DNA of 64,000 nucleotides, from contig JAVBPZ010000003.1 of NCBI GenBank assembly GCA_031549285.1, positions 122,348-186,347 on the forward strand. Direction: 5' to 3'. The position numbers were made by a program, and so were the translations under genes. Below the pieces are notes generated by a model. The model did no database searches. It saw only the letters and a program-made list of their open reading frames with translations, and was not told the DNA's origin. This document shows, piece after piece, positions 42,452-49,675 of the stretch (position 1 is its first letter; each line of letters begins with the position of its first letter). The DNA comes from JAAYCI01 sp031549285 (GTDB lineage Bacteria > Bacillota > Clostridia > Oscillospirales > Ruminococcaceae).

Positions 42452-42976
42452 TTACGCCGCCGGCACCGGCTCCATAACCACCTCGGTCACAAAACTGCGC
42501 ACAATATCCCACACACCATCGGTATCATACGTACCTACCCCCAGGAAAAACAAAGAAAACACATACCCGTCTTTGCTCCAGGTCGCCAGCGTCTGCCCGC
42601 TGGTGTTCTGCTTCAGCGTCACGGCAGTTCCCTCTATCGTCTTCTCGCTTGTCTGGTCGTACACGGTATAATCCCCACTTATATCTTCACCGGTATCCAC
42701 CGCTACACGGAATATCGGCTTCACATTCTCCTCCACGGTAAAGTCCAGCTGCGCCACCGTGTCATTAATCAACCAAACGGAATCCAACGCATATTGCTGG
42801 GGATACCCCACCACTGCAAAACCGGCTTTCTCCATAAAGTCCGGCTCAGTAAATTCCACCATGGGGTTCGGCATCCCCACACCTGCTTCGCCACCCTCAG
42901 AAGCAGACGCACTGCTCCCGCAAGCCGTCGCAAAAAACATCCCCGCACACAGCATCCCCGCCAGCAGCTTCTTCAT
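42452..42976 (-). CDS. Putative lipoprotein of unknown function
   Basis: A 174-residue secreted lipoprotein. The signal peptide is MKKLLAGMLCAGMFF, with lipobox ATAC and lipidated Cys19. A Ser/Glu/Gly spacer follows, then a beta-rich domain (VEFTEPDFMEKAGFAVVGYP, FTVEENVKPIFRVAVD, FSLFFLGVGTYDTDG). Similar domains occur in gut Clostridia, but I cannot name a function. GGAG precedes the ATG. It stands alone, convergent with the oligopeptidase gene. Confidence 0.75.
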   Translation of the reverse strand: MKKLLAGMLCAGMFFATACGSSASASEGGEAGVGMPNPMVEFTEPDFMEKAGFAVVGYPQQYALDSVWLINDTVAQLDFTVEENVKPIFRVAVDTGEDISGDYTVYDQTSEKTIEGTAVTLKQNTSGQTLATWSKDGYVFSLFFLGVGTYDTDGVWDIVRSFVTEVVMEPVPAA

Positions 42977-43037
42977 ACACTCTCGCTCCTTTTCCGGTCA
43001 CCCGGTTATTTTCACCGAACCCTGTGCCCTCTGCCAT

Positions 43038-43200
43038 CCAGCCGAAGGCCCCCGCGCCAACACGTTGGCGCGGGCCCCGTCGCAGGGGTCACACCCCGCA
43101 CCACCAGCATACTCCATACCACACAGCACCACCCCATCCCCGCCGGGGCCCGCTACCCCTGCGCCGGGTGGCGGCGTTCCGCCGCCGGCCTTCGGCCGGC
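43038..43200. repeat. Family B GC-rich double-hairpin element, copy 3
   Basis: Opens CAGCCGAAGGCCCC (one or two changes from the other copies), then hairpin CCGCGCCAAC-AC-GTTGGCGCGG with GGCC. About 65 bases of unrelated sequence separate this from the second half, which ends GGCGTTCCGCCGCCGG and GGCCTTCGGCC. It is longer than copies 1 and 2 because of this insertion. It lies in the 570-base gap upstream of the 42452 lipoprotein gene. Confidence 0.7.
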
Positions 43201-43385
43201 CTCACCCTCATCCCAAAAACACCCTACTATTCCTGTATCCAGTGTACTCGCCAAATATGATCGTTTTATAGACATTTTGTTGCAAATCCATATCCTTGTA
43301 CAATTCGTTCAAAACCCGCCCTATTGTTTTCTTTCCCACGAACGGCATGTATGTACTACTTTGAAATACCTATCAAAACAAACCA

Positions 43386-43430
43386 CAAAAAAGCCCGGCA
43401 GAAAAAAGATTCACACCCTTTTCCCGCCGG
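43386..43430 (-). terminator. Terminator of metA
   Basis: Minus-strand CCGGCGG / CTGCCGG stem (one G-U pair) with a 22-base loop, followed by GCTTTTTTG. About 115 bases after the metA stop. No gene was seen in the rest of 42977-43546. Confidence 0.6.
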
Positions 43431-43546
43431 ATCTTCTACTTTTATCTTCTCCCCCCACAAAGGAACACATTCTGCGGGCAGCGCCGCCCGCCACCACACA
43501 CCCGGCCACACAACCACTGCTCATGCCGCCATCGCGCTCCGCCCAC

Positions 43547-44473
43547 TTACTCCTCAGGCTCCAGCTTCTCCAAATCAAACGGTGTCGCCTGGTACACATA
43601 ATAGTTCAGCCAGTTTGAAAACATCAGGTGCGCGTGGCTGCGCCAGCGGTACAAAATCCCTTTTTCCGGGTCATCATCAATAAAATAGTGCTCCGGCAGC
43701 GGCGGTGCCAGCCCCCGGTCGGTATCCCGCCGATACTCGTTATACAGCGTCTCTTTGTCATATTCCATATGCCCCAGCACATAAATCTCGCGCCCATTTT
43801 CGGTACTCAGTAAATGCAGTCCCGCTTCCTCGCTCTCGGCCAATATCCGCAATTCCGGCACCCGCAGCACATCCTCACGGCTCACACCGGCACTGCGGGA
43901 ATGCGGCACATAAAACACCTCGTCAAACCCGCGCACCAGGGGGTTCCCCGGCCGCTCCAGGCTATGGGCAAACACCCCGTGCAGCTTCTGCGGCAGCATC
44001 ACCTTCGGTATCCCATAGTGGTAATACAGCCCAGCCATGCCCCCCCAACACAGATAGATGGTGGAGTATACATTTTTGCGACCAAAATCCATCAGCTGGC
44101 GCAATTCATCCCAATAATCAATCTGCTCATACGCCAGATGCTCCACCGGCGCCCCGGTAATAATCATCCCGTCATAGCGGTGGTGCCGCACTTCATCTAT
44201 CGTATGGTAAAACGCCGCCAAATGCTCGGTAGAGGTGTGGGTCGGCGTGTGCGTACCGGTCCGCAGCAAAGACAGGCGTACCTGCAGCGGGCTGTTTGCC
44301 AGCAGCCGCGCCAGCTGCGTCTCGGTCACTATCTTGTCCGGCATCAGGTTCACTATCAAAATCTCCAGCGGGCGAATATCCTGTGCCACAGCGCGCTGGT
44401 GCGGCATCACAAAAATATTTTCGTCCTGCAGCGCCTGGTACGCCGGCAGGTCTTTGGGAATAATCAGCGGCAT
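43547..44473 (-). CDS. metA: Homoserine O-acetyltransferase, MetA family
   Basis: Activates homoserine for methionine synthesis. It has 308 residues, a full-length MetA (HTS-like glutamine amidotransferase fold). The active-site Cys is in YLCWGGMAGLYYHYG, with the second residues His and Glu in LGHMEYDKETL. The substrate-determining position reads TGAPVEHL, with Glu where E. coli MetA has Gly. Published work on Bacillus cereus MetA links Glu here to acetyl-CoA, so acetyl rather than succinyl transfer is expected. No S-box riboswitch was seen upstream. GAGAGGGGG precedes the ATG. Confidence 0.92.
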   Translation of the reverse strand: MPLIIPKDLPAYQALQDENIFVMPHQRAVAQDIRPLEILIVNLMPDKIVTETQLARLLANSPLQVRLSLLRTGTHTPTHTSTEHLAAFYHTIDEVRHHRYDGMIITGAPVEHLAYEQIDYWDELRQLMDFGRKNVYSTIYLCWGGMAGLYYHYGIPKVMLPQKLHGVFAHSLERPGNPLVRGFDEVFYVPHSRSAGVSREDVLRVPELRILAESEEAGLHLLSTENGREIYVLGHMEYDKETLYNEYRRDTDRGLAPPLPEHYFIDDDPEKGILYRWRSHAHLMFSNWLNYYVYQATPFDLEKLEPEE

Positions 44474-44798
44474 CAGAGTGCCCCCTCTCGTCTGCTTTTA
44501 CTTTTGAAAATGAATTTACTATATCATACCATCCCTTCTTCAAAAATACTATTGCGTCAATAAAAATCACATATCTAAGAGAAAAAGCTATTAATGAATT
44601 TTGCACAAAACCTTGCTGTATCGTCCTTTACAATTCTTTTTTACACTATTTCTATCTGTCCCTAAAAACGCATTCCAATATTAATTGCGTTCATTCGTTC
44701 AATTTCATGACAAAAAAACCACAATGTCACGCAACATTGCAAAAAGGTGATGAACAGGCGTCATAAATGTAAGGATAAATACTTTACATAGAATTCTA

Positions 44799-44827
44799 TT
44801 GCAATATGTCGAATAAGCTTTTATAAT
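44799..44827 (+). promoter_or_regulatory. Promoter of hup
   Basis: TTGCAA (44799-44804), a 17-bp spacer and a perfect TATAAT (44822-44827), about 80 bases before the HU gene. The 432-base AT-rich gap between metA and hup shows nothing else I can name. Confidence 0.75.
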
Positions 44828-44905
44828 AAGGATAAGCTTCAACAAGCGATAATTGCAGTAGAAGGGTTCGATATTGAGTACGCCACGACAGGAGGTAAGC
44901 CAGAT

Positions 44906-45187
44906 ATGACCAGATCACAGTTGATTGCCAAGGTGGCCCGTCAAACAGGGCAGCCGGCCGCACAGGTCGAAACTACTTTGACAACCATTGTTGATGATAT
45001 CATTGAATCTCTTCAGCAAGGTGAAAAAGTAACCATCGCGGGCTTTGGCCGCTTTGAAATGCGCGAGCGCAAAACCAAAGCATACACCAACCCCAAGACC
45101 AAAGTTGCCAGCCAGCTTAAGCCCACCAGCATCCCGGGCTTCAAGGCCAGCGGCCTCATGAAGCATCGCATTGCCGGCAAAAAGTAA
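44906..45187 (+). CDS. hup: HU family DNA-binding protein
   Basis: Nucleoid-associated protein that bends and compacts DNA as a dimer. It has 93 residues with helices at the start (MTRSQLIAKVARQTGQPAAQ), then VTIAGFGRFEMRER and the flexible DNA-binding arm. The usual arm end (RxGRNPxTG) here reads AYTNPKTKVASQLKPTSIPGF, slightly diverged but with the conserved proline. AGGAGG precedes the ATG. A strong promoter and a clean terminator flank it, so it is monocistronic. Confidence 0.93.
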   Translation: MTRSQLIAKVARQTGQPAAQVETTLTTIVDDIIESLQQGEKVTIAGFGRFEMRERKTKAYTNPKTKVASQLKPTSIPGFKASGLMKHRIAGKK

Positions 45188-45198
45188 TAACACCTTCT

Positions 45199-45230
45199 AA
45201 AACGCCTGGTTTCCAGGCGTTTTATTTTTA
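45199..45230 (+). terminator. Terminator of hup
   Basis: Perfect stem AAAACGCCTGG / CCAGGCGTTTT with a 3-base loop, followed by ATTTTTA. Confidence 0.9.
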
Positions 45231-45330
45231 TGTGTTCCTTTCGCGCGCACCGTGCTATACTGGTTCCAGTACCCGCCCCCGGCCAAACAAACCATCCCAA
45301 TACTTTTTGCCGCCAAAGGAGAGGACTGCC

Positions 45331-46647
45331 ATGAAACTGAACTATCGCCGCACATTTTTGGTTGGGCTTGGCTTTTTTTCCATCTGTGCTTTTTGGCAGT
45401 TGTACGATCATGTCGTCCCCCTTATCCTGAAATACAATTTTGGCATAGATGAAACCCGCACCGGCGTGGTCATGGCCATGGACAATGTGCTGGCGCTGTT
45501 CATGCTGCCGTTGTTTGGCTCCTTCAGCGACCGCACCAAAACCCGCTGGGGCCGCCGCATGCCCTACATCGTGCTGGGGGGCTTCGCTTCCGCCATCGTC
45601 ATGATGCTCATTCCCATTTCAGCACGCCTGTTTTCCCTGCCCCTGTTCATCACCGGGCTCGCGCTCACGCTGCTGTTCATGTCCACCTACCGCAGCCCGG
45701 CGGTCGCCCTCATGCCGGATGTCACCATAAAGCCCCTGCGCAGCAAAGCAAACGCTGTCATCAACCTCATGGGTGCTGCCGGCGGCATTATCATTCTGGG
45801 CCTCATCAACCTTCTTTTGCCCAAAATTGATACCGCAACAACCGCCGCCTACACACCAGATTATGTCCCCGTGTACCTGGCCTGCATGGCGGTCATGGTA
45901 ATTTCCACCGTTGCGCTCATGCTTTTTATAAACGAACCAAAACTTGCCCAAAAAATGCAGGACGAAACAAAAGCTCTGGGCATAGAGGACGGCCCCACCG
46001 ATGACCAAAAGGGCAAAACGCACATTCCTCTCCCGCGGAAAAAGCGCCCTTCCATGATCTTCCTGCTGGCCAGCATCGCGCTGTGGTTCATGGGCTATAA
46101 CGCCGTCACCACCGCCTTCAGCCGCTACACTTTCGAGCGCTTCAACATGCAGGCCGGCGCCTCCGCCCTGGTGCTCATCGTGGCGCAGGTCGCCGCCATT
46201 GCCAGCTACCTGCCGGTCGGCATCATCGCCACAAAACTTGGTCGCAAAAAGTGTATCATGGGCGGGGTGGTTTTGCTGGCGGCCTCGTTCGGCACCGCCA
46301 CCCTGTTCGATACCTTCACCCCGCTCATTTACGTTTTGTTCGTCCTGGCCGGCATTGCCTGGGCCGCCATCAACGTGAACAGCTACCCCATGGTGGTGGA
46401 AATGTCCAGCGGCACCGACATCGGTCGCTATACCGGCTACTACTACTTTGCATCCATGGCCGCCCAGGTGGTCACCCCCATCCTGTCCGGCTACATCATG
46501 CAGCATGTCAGCTACAGTGCCCTGTTCCCTTACGCCGCCACTTTTGTTGCCCTTTCTTTTGTCACCATGATCTTCGTCCGCTTTGGCGATGCGAAACCCC
46601 TGCCTCCCAAAAATAAGCTGGAAGCTTTCGAAGCAATGGACGACTAA
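45331..46647 (+). CDS. MFS transporter (GPH/SLC45-like sugar or glycoside permease)
   Basis: A 438-residue secondary transporter with 12 predicted helices. The MFS signature between helices 2 and 3 is GSFSDRTKTRWGRRMPYI, which is the pattern seen in GPH cation symporters and sucrose-type (SLC45) carriers. The central loop is charged (QKMQDETKALGIEDGPTDD). A second copy of the signature reads ATKLGRKKCIMGG. The start was set at 45331, with AAAGGAG upstream; the frame runs from 45232. Substrate unknown, a glycoside or oligosaccharide is most likely. Nearby genes give no hint. Confidence 0.85.
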   Translation: MKLNYRRTFLVGLGFFSICAFWQLYDHVVPLILKYNFGIDETRTGVVMAMDNVLALFMLPLFGSFSDRTKTRWGRRMPYIVLGGFASAIVMMLIPISARLFSLPLFITGLALTLLFMSTYRSPAVALMPDVTIKPLRSKANAVINLMGAAGGIIILGLINLLLPKIDTATTAAYTPDYVPVYLACMAVMVISTVALMLFINEPKLAQKMQDETKALGIEDGPTDDQKGKTHIPLPRKKRPSMIFLLASIALWFMGYNAVTTAFSRYTFERFNMQAGASALVLIVAQVAAIASYLPVGIIATKLGRKKCIMGGVVLLAASFGTATLFDTFTPLIYVLFVLAGIAWAAINVNSYPMVVEMSSGTDIGRYTGYYYFASMAAQVVTPILSGYIMQHVSYSALFPYAATFVALSFVTMIFVRFGDAKPLPPKNKLEAFEAMDD

Positions 46648-46657
46648 GTTCCACGAA

Positions 46658-46844
46658 ATAACGGGTATTAACCCCGGGGCAGAGCCCCGGCCCCGCGCTT
46701 CGCGCGTTTCCCGCGGCAGTCCGTAGACCGCAATCCTTTAAATCTCTTGGGCAGAGGCGCGGGGTAGTATACCCGTTGTCGCCCTCCTCACTCGGGCATT
46801 GAGAATGCAAGCATTCGCGTGGCGCTCGCTTCGTCGGGTAATAA
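46658..46844 (+). repeat. Family A palindromic element, copy 2
   Basis: A 187-bp copy with the same boundaries as the one at 2511-2697 (ATAACGGGTATTAACCCCGG to TCGTCGGGTAATAAA) and only scattered base changes. It begins 11 bases after the MFS stop codon, so it lies in the 3' end of that transcript. The same strand orientation as copy 1. Confidence 0.85.
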
Positions 46845-46857
46845 AACTCTACCATAT

Positions 46858-46905
46858 AAAATATCTCCGGCAGCCACCAGGCTCCCGGAGATATTTGTTT
46901 TTAAT
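46858..46905 (+). terminator. Terminator after the MFS gene and repeat
   Basis: Stem AAATATCTCCGG / CCGGAGATATTT with a 14-base loop, followed by GTTTTTAA. It sits just past repeat copy 2, so the repeat would be transcribed with the MFS gene. Confidence 0.75.
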
Positions 46906-47108
46906 ACCGTATAAACATTTTTTTACATCATTGGTATCGCATGTTGAATCCCTACTGCACAAACCGGTCCGTTGTGCATTACACGACCAGCACACACGCA
47001 GCTCCCGCCTTTTCCGCGGGTTCACGCTTTGCTCCACCGACATCTATCCTTCTTTAGAAAAGTACTTTTTCTGTAATTTTGCTCCTGCTCATTGCCACAC
47101 GACCATCG

Positions 47109-47292
47109 TGCCGTACAGTCCAATCAGCCTATAGCGCAGCCCGTCCTCAGTGTCACCCAGTAAAACCAGCCTATAGCGCAGCCAATCCTCGGTGTCACCC
47201 AGTAAAACCAGCCTATAGCGCAGCCCGTCCTCCGTGCCACCCAGCAAAACCAGCCTACAACATAGCCCGTCCTCCGTGCCGCACCGCCAAAC
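47109..47292. repeat. 42-bp tandem repeat (four units)
   Basis: Four head-to-tail units with starts at 47125, 47167, 47209 and 47251, exactly 42 bp apart, plus a partial unit before them. Unit core: CAGCCTATAGCGCAGCC then TCCTCGGTGTCACCCAGTAAAAC. Units 1-3 differ at a few positions and unit 4 is more diverged. 42 is a multiple of three, so both strands read as 14-residue repeats, but no ribosome-binding site or clear start was found. The rest of the 880-base gap 46648-47528 has no gene. Confidence 0.85.
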
Positions 47293-47528
47293 CAGGCAAA
47301 AACGCACGTTCACTTGCGCCAGATACAAAATCCCTTCGCGCTTCTCTGCCAGCCGCGCCGCACTGAAAAAACAGAACAACTTTTCCGCTATCCGGCAGTG
47401 CCCCCACATCAAAAATACAATATGGGCGCACCAAACATGCCCACCACCGCAACCGTGGCCCTTTTGCGTGGTTTCCACCACACCCTCACGGCGCCACTCG
47501 CAGTATCAACACCACTTCAGCTTGCGCC

Positions 47529-47978
47529 TCACCCGGCAGCCGGCGGCGGATCCAGCGCAACCATAATCGTCTCGCCAGGTTTTCCGTCCTTCTCAATCGC
47601 CGCAAACAACTGCTTTGCATTGCCCGACGCTATCGTTGCACCCGCCACGCCATCCACCTGGCTTGCCGTACCCGCTTCCACAACATTCTCTGAAAGCTCC
47701 GGCATCCACTCAGACGGCGGCGGGGTCATATCATAATTTCCCGGGGTGCTTTTTTTATTCCCTTCTGCATCATATGATTCAAAGGTGGCATCTACCACCA
47801 CCCCATCCTTATAGGTCACTGTCAGGGTATCGCGCCAACCATACGCATAGTTCTCCACATAGGCATCATCCGCCTCGGCCGTATATACGCCATCCTGCAT
47901 TGTGCCAGATCCACTGCTGCAGGCGGCCAAAGAAACCGCCAACACCAGAGCCAACGCCACCGCCAACCACTTTTTCAT
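47529..47978 (-). CDS. FMN-binding domain lipoprotein (putative)
   Basis: A 149-residue lipoprotein. The signal peptide is MKKWLAVALALVLAVSLA with lipobox LAAC. The mature part starts SSGSGTMQDGVYTAEADDAY, where TYT/AEA-type openings are common in FMN-binding lipoproteins. VTYKDGVVVDATFESYDAEG and the C-terminal VDGVAGATIASGNAKQLFAA match the FMN-bind pattern around the flavin-attachment motif SGAT, here AGAT. Covalent flavin attachment is possible. Start set at 47978 with GGAG 9 bases upstream. Confidence 0.75.
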   Translation of the reverse strand: MKKWLAVALALVLAVSLAACSSGSGTMQDGVYTAEADDAYVENYAYGWRDTLTVTYKDGVVVDATFESYDAEGNKKSTPGNYDMTPPPSEWMPELSENVVEAGTASQVDGVAGATIASGNAKQLFAAIEKDGKPGETIMVALDPPPAAG

Positions 47979-48123
47979 GACCAATCTCTCCTTTTGTTTG
48001 GAAATTTTTCGGCATCCTTTCCGCTTGTTACCATCGGCATTTGCACAGAAAGTTTAGCACAAACAAAAGTCGAAATCAATCAAACAAGTGTCAAGTTTAC
48101 AAATTGGCAACAACTGCCCCTGC

Positions 48124-48417
48124 TTACGCCGCCCGGTGACCGCTGCGCACGCTTGTACCAGCCACATACACACCGCTTTTCCCTTGGGGCGCCATCCGCG
48201 CCGGCGGCTGTGGCAGGCGCCTTGCCCGCCGCTTTGCAATCGGCCGCACCGACAAACGGAAGAAATACACCGCACCCGCACCCGCCGAGGGCAGCAAACA
48301 CAACACGCCAAAAATCGGCATCGCGCCGGACAACAGCGCATCCACTAAAATAAACGTCGCAAGTGACAGCACTACAGCCAGCATCCTACTCACAAACCGG
48401 CGTGTCTTTTTATTCAT
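48124..48417 (-). CDS. Small two-helix membrane protein with basic tail
   Basis: A 97-residue protein without a recognised family. There are two hydrophobic helices (about 12-30, MLAVVLSLATFILVDALLSG, and 32-54). The C-terminal cytoplasmic tail of about 40 residues is strongly basic (RPIAKRRARRLPQPPARMAP). GAGGGGG lies 8 bases before the ATG. A consensus promoter 108 bases upstream (TTGACA-17-TATAAT) contains a palindromic operator, and the gene is divergent from an XRE-S24 repressor. It is therefore probably repressed by that protein. Function unknown. Confidence 0.65.
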   Translation of the reverse strand: MNKKTRRFVSRMLAVVLSLATFILVDALLSGAMPIFGVLCLLPSAGAGAVYFFRLSVRPIAKRRARRLPQPPARMAPQGKSGVYVAGTSVRSGHRAA

Positions 48418-48502
48418 CGTCCGCGCCCCCTCTTTACTCTTTTGCACCTGCCACCTTGCCGGAATCCACATCCTGCAGCGGTTCCGCGGCATTTGCGCAT
48501 AT

Positions 48503-48607
48503 ACACCATTCGGTTGTTTGTCTCATTATAATACAACTATTGGTTGTTGTCAATAGAAATTACAACTATTTTTATAATTACTCTTTACATTTACAACAAT
48601 TGGTTGT
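48503..48607. promoter_or_regulatory. Operator array of the XRE-S24 repressor
   Basis: Perfect palindrome-type sites ACAAC-N5-GTTGT at 48533-48547 and 48593-48607, a one-mismatch site (ACACC-ATTCG-GTTGT) at 48503-48517, and a half site (ACAAC) at 48562-48566. Starts are 30, 29 and 31 bp apart, close to three helical turns. Sites 2 and 4 fall in the spacers of two divergent promoters. The array is inferred to bind the repressor encoded at 48787. Confidence 0.7.
48525..48553 (-). promoter_or_regulatory. Consensus promoter for the small membrane protein
   Basis: Minus strand: TTGACA (48553-48548), exactly 17 bp, TATAAT (48530-48525). The spacer is occupied by the operator ACAACCAATAGTTGT, so repressor binding would block polymerase. 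Confidence 0.85.
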
Positions 48608-48612
48608 ATACT
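48584..48612 (+). promoter_or_regulatory. Promoter for the XRE-S24 repressor
   Basis: TTTACA (48584-48589), exactly 17 bp, TATACT (48607-48612). Operator ACAACAATTGGTTGT lies in the spacer, implying autorepression. The leader to 48787 is about 170 bases. Confidence 0.75.
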
Positions 48613-48786
48613 AATGCTATCTTACTATACTTATTTTTCCTTTGCTGTATATCAATACTGAATACTATCCTTTTGTGTCAATGCTATTCTGCACAGCCTG
48701 CTTGGCTCGGTTCCGCGAAAACATCTTTTCGCGCAGCTCCGCGGCATCGGCCAATACGTACATCCTATTGTAAATGAGGTGCTCCC

Positions 48787-49401
48787 ATGTTTGGCGAAAG
48801 AATCCAACAACTCCGCAAAGAAAAAGGCCTTACGCAAACCGCCCTGGCCGAGGCTCTGGGCGTCACACAACAGGCCGTGGGTAAATGGGAAACCGGCCGC
48901 TCCTCGCCGGACCCTGCCACCCTCATGCGCTTGGCGGAATACTTCGGTGTCAGTGTAGACTCGCTCCTGGGTCGCACCACCCCGCTCAGCAGTCAGGTTC
49001 GCCCCTACACCGCCGCGTCCGAGGTTCTCATCCCCGTGGTGGGCTCGGTGCGGGCCGGCTATGGCGCGCTCGCTTTCGAGGAAGACCGCGGTGTGGAGCC
49101 TGCCACCGTGCGCGATCCGGACAGCTACTTTTATCTCCAGGTAAAGGGCGATTCCATGGAGCCCCGCATCCGCGATGGCGACCTGGCGCTGGTACACCGC
49201 CAGCCCACACTGGATGACGGCGACCTCGGCGTCATTGTGTATGGCGACGGCGAAGGCACCCTGAAGTGTTTCCGGCGCAAAGGCAACGCCATCATTTTAC
49301 AGCCGTTCAACCCCGCCTATGACCCGGTCATCCTGGCCGGGGAAGACCTGGAACAGCTTTACATCGCCGGCCGCGTGGTGGAAACAAAAGCGCGCTGGTA
49401 A
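48787..49401 (+). CDS. XRE-family repressor with S24 (LexA/CI-like) autocleavage domain
   Basis: A 204-residue transcription regulator. The N-terminal XRE helix-turn-helix (residues 4-60) reads RIQQLRKEKGLTQTALAEAL, then GVTQQAVGKWETGRSSP. A linker leads to the S24 domain: LIPVVGSVRAGYGALAFEED at the cleavage-type region, the catalytic Ser in VKGDSMEPRI and the Lys in GTLKCFRRKGN. This is the layout of phage CI and LexA-like repressors, which self-cleave with RecA filaments, so DNA damage or another stress may induce its targets. No prophage genes surround it. The gene is divergent from a small membrane protein, with an operator array between. Confidence 0.92.
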   Translation: MFGERIQQLRKEKGLTQTALAEALGVTQQAVGKWETGRSSPDPATLMRLAEYFGVSVDSLLGRTTPLSSQVRPYTAASEVLIPVVGSVRAGYGALAFEEDRGVEPATVRDPDSYFYLQVKGDSMEPRIRDGDLALVHRQPTLDDGDLGVIVYGDGEGTLKCFRRKGNAIILQPFNPAYDPVILAGEDLEQLYIAGRVVETKARW

Positions 49402-49675
49402 TCCGCACCCAGCGCCCACCCGGCAATGCAGAGATGCGTTGCCAGCCACTTTCCAGAAACAAAGCACCACTTTTTCTGCTATCATAACCTGGAAAATATA
49501 GCCAGCGCCTGTCCCTGCTACAGACGCCTGCTTTTTTGTCGCCTTTTTCAGCTGTTGTACCATTTATATTCTATCCGCCATTCGCACCGCACATGCTATA
49601 TTTCACATCATTCCCGCATCTCATCGCACGCTTTTCGCCTTCACCAAACCATTTTTACACACCGGGGTAATACGC

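Noticed and set aside
40616..43618. A 1000-codon open frame on the plus strand overlapping the oligopeptidase gene
   Set aside because: It is a shadow frame. The M3 peptidase in the other frame has clear motifs, and this frame has a biased Pro/Ser/Ala composition, no domain and runs across a terminator, a repeat and another gene.
44474..44905. SAM (S-box) riboswitch upstream of metA
   Set aside because: No S-box core was found in the minus-strand leader; the gap is simply AT-rich.
47109..47292. Possible CRISPR array
   Set aside because: The 42-bp units are contiguous and similar over their whole length, with no unique spacers and no cas genes.
47089..47481. Protein-coding gene with 14-residue repeats (minus) or its plus-strand counterpart
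   Set aside because: No ribosome-binding site, no plausible composition, and changes between units do not favour one reading frame.
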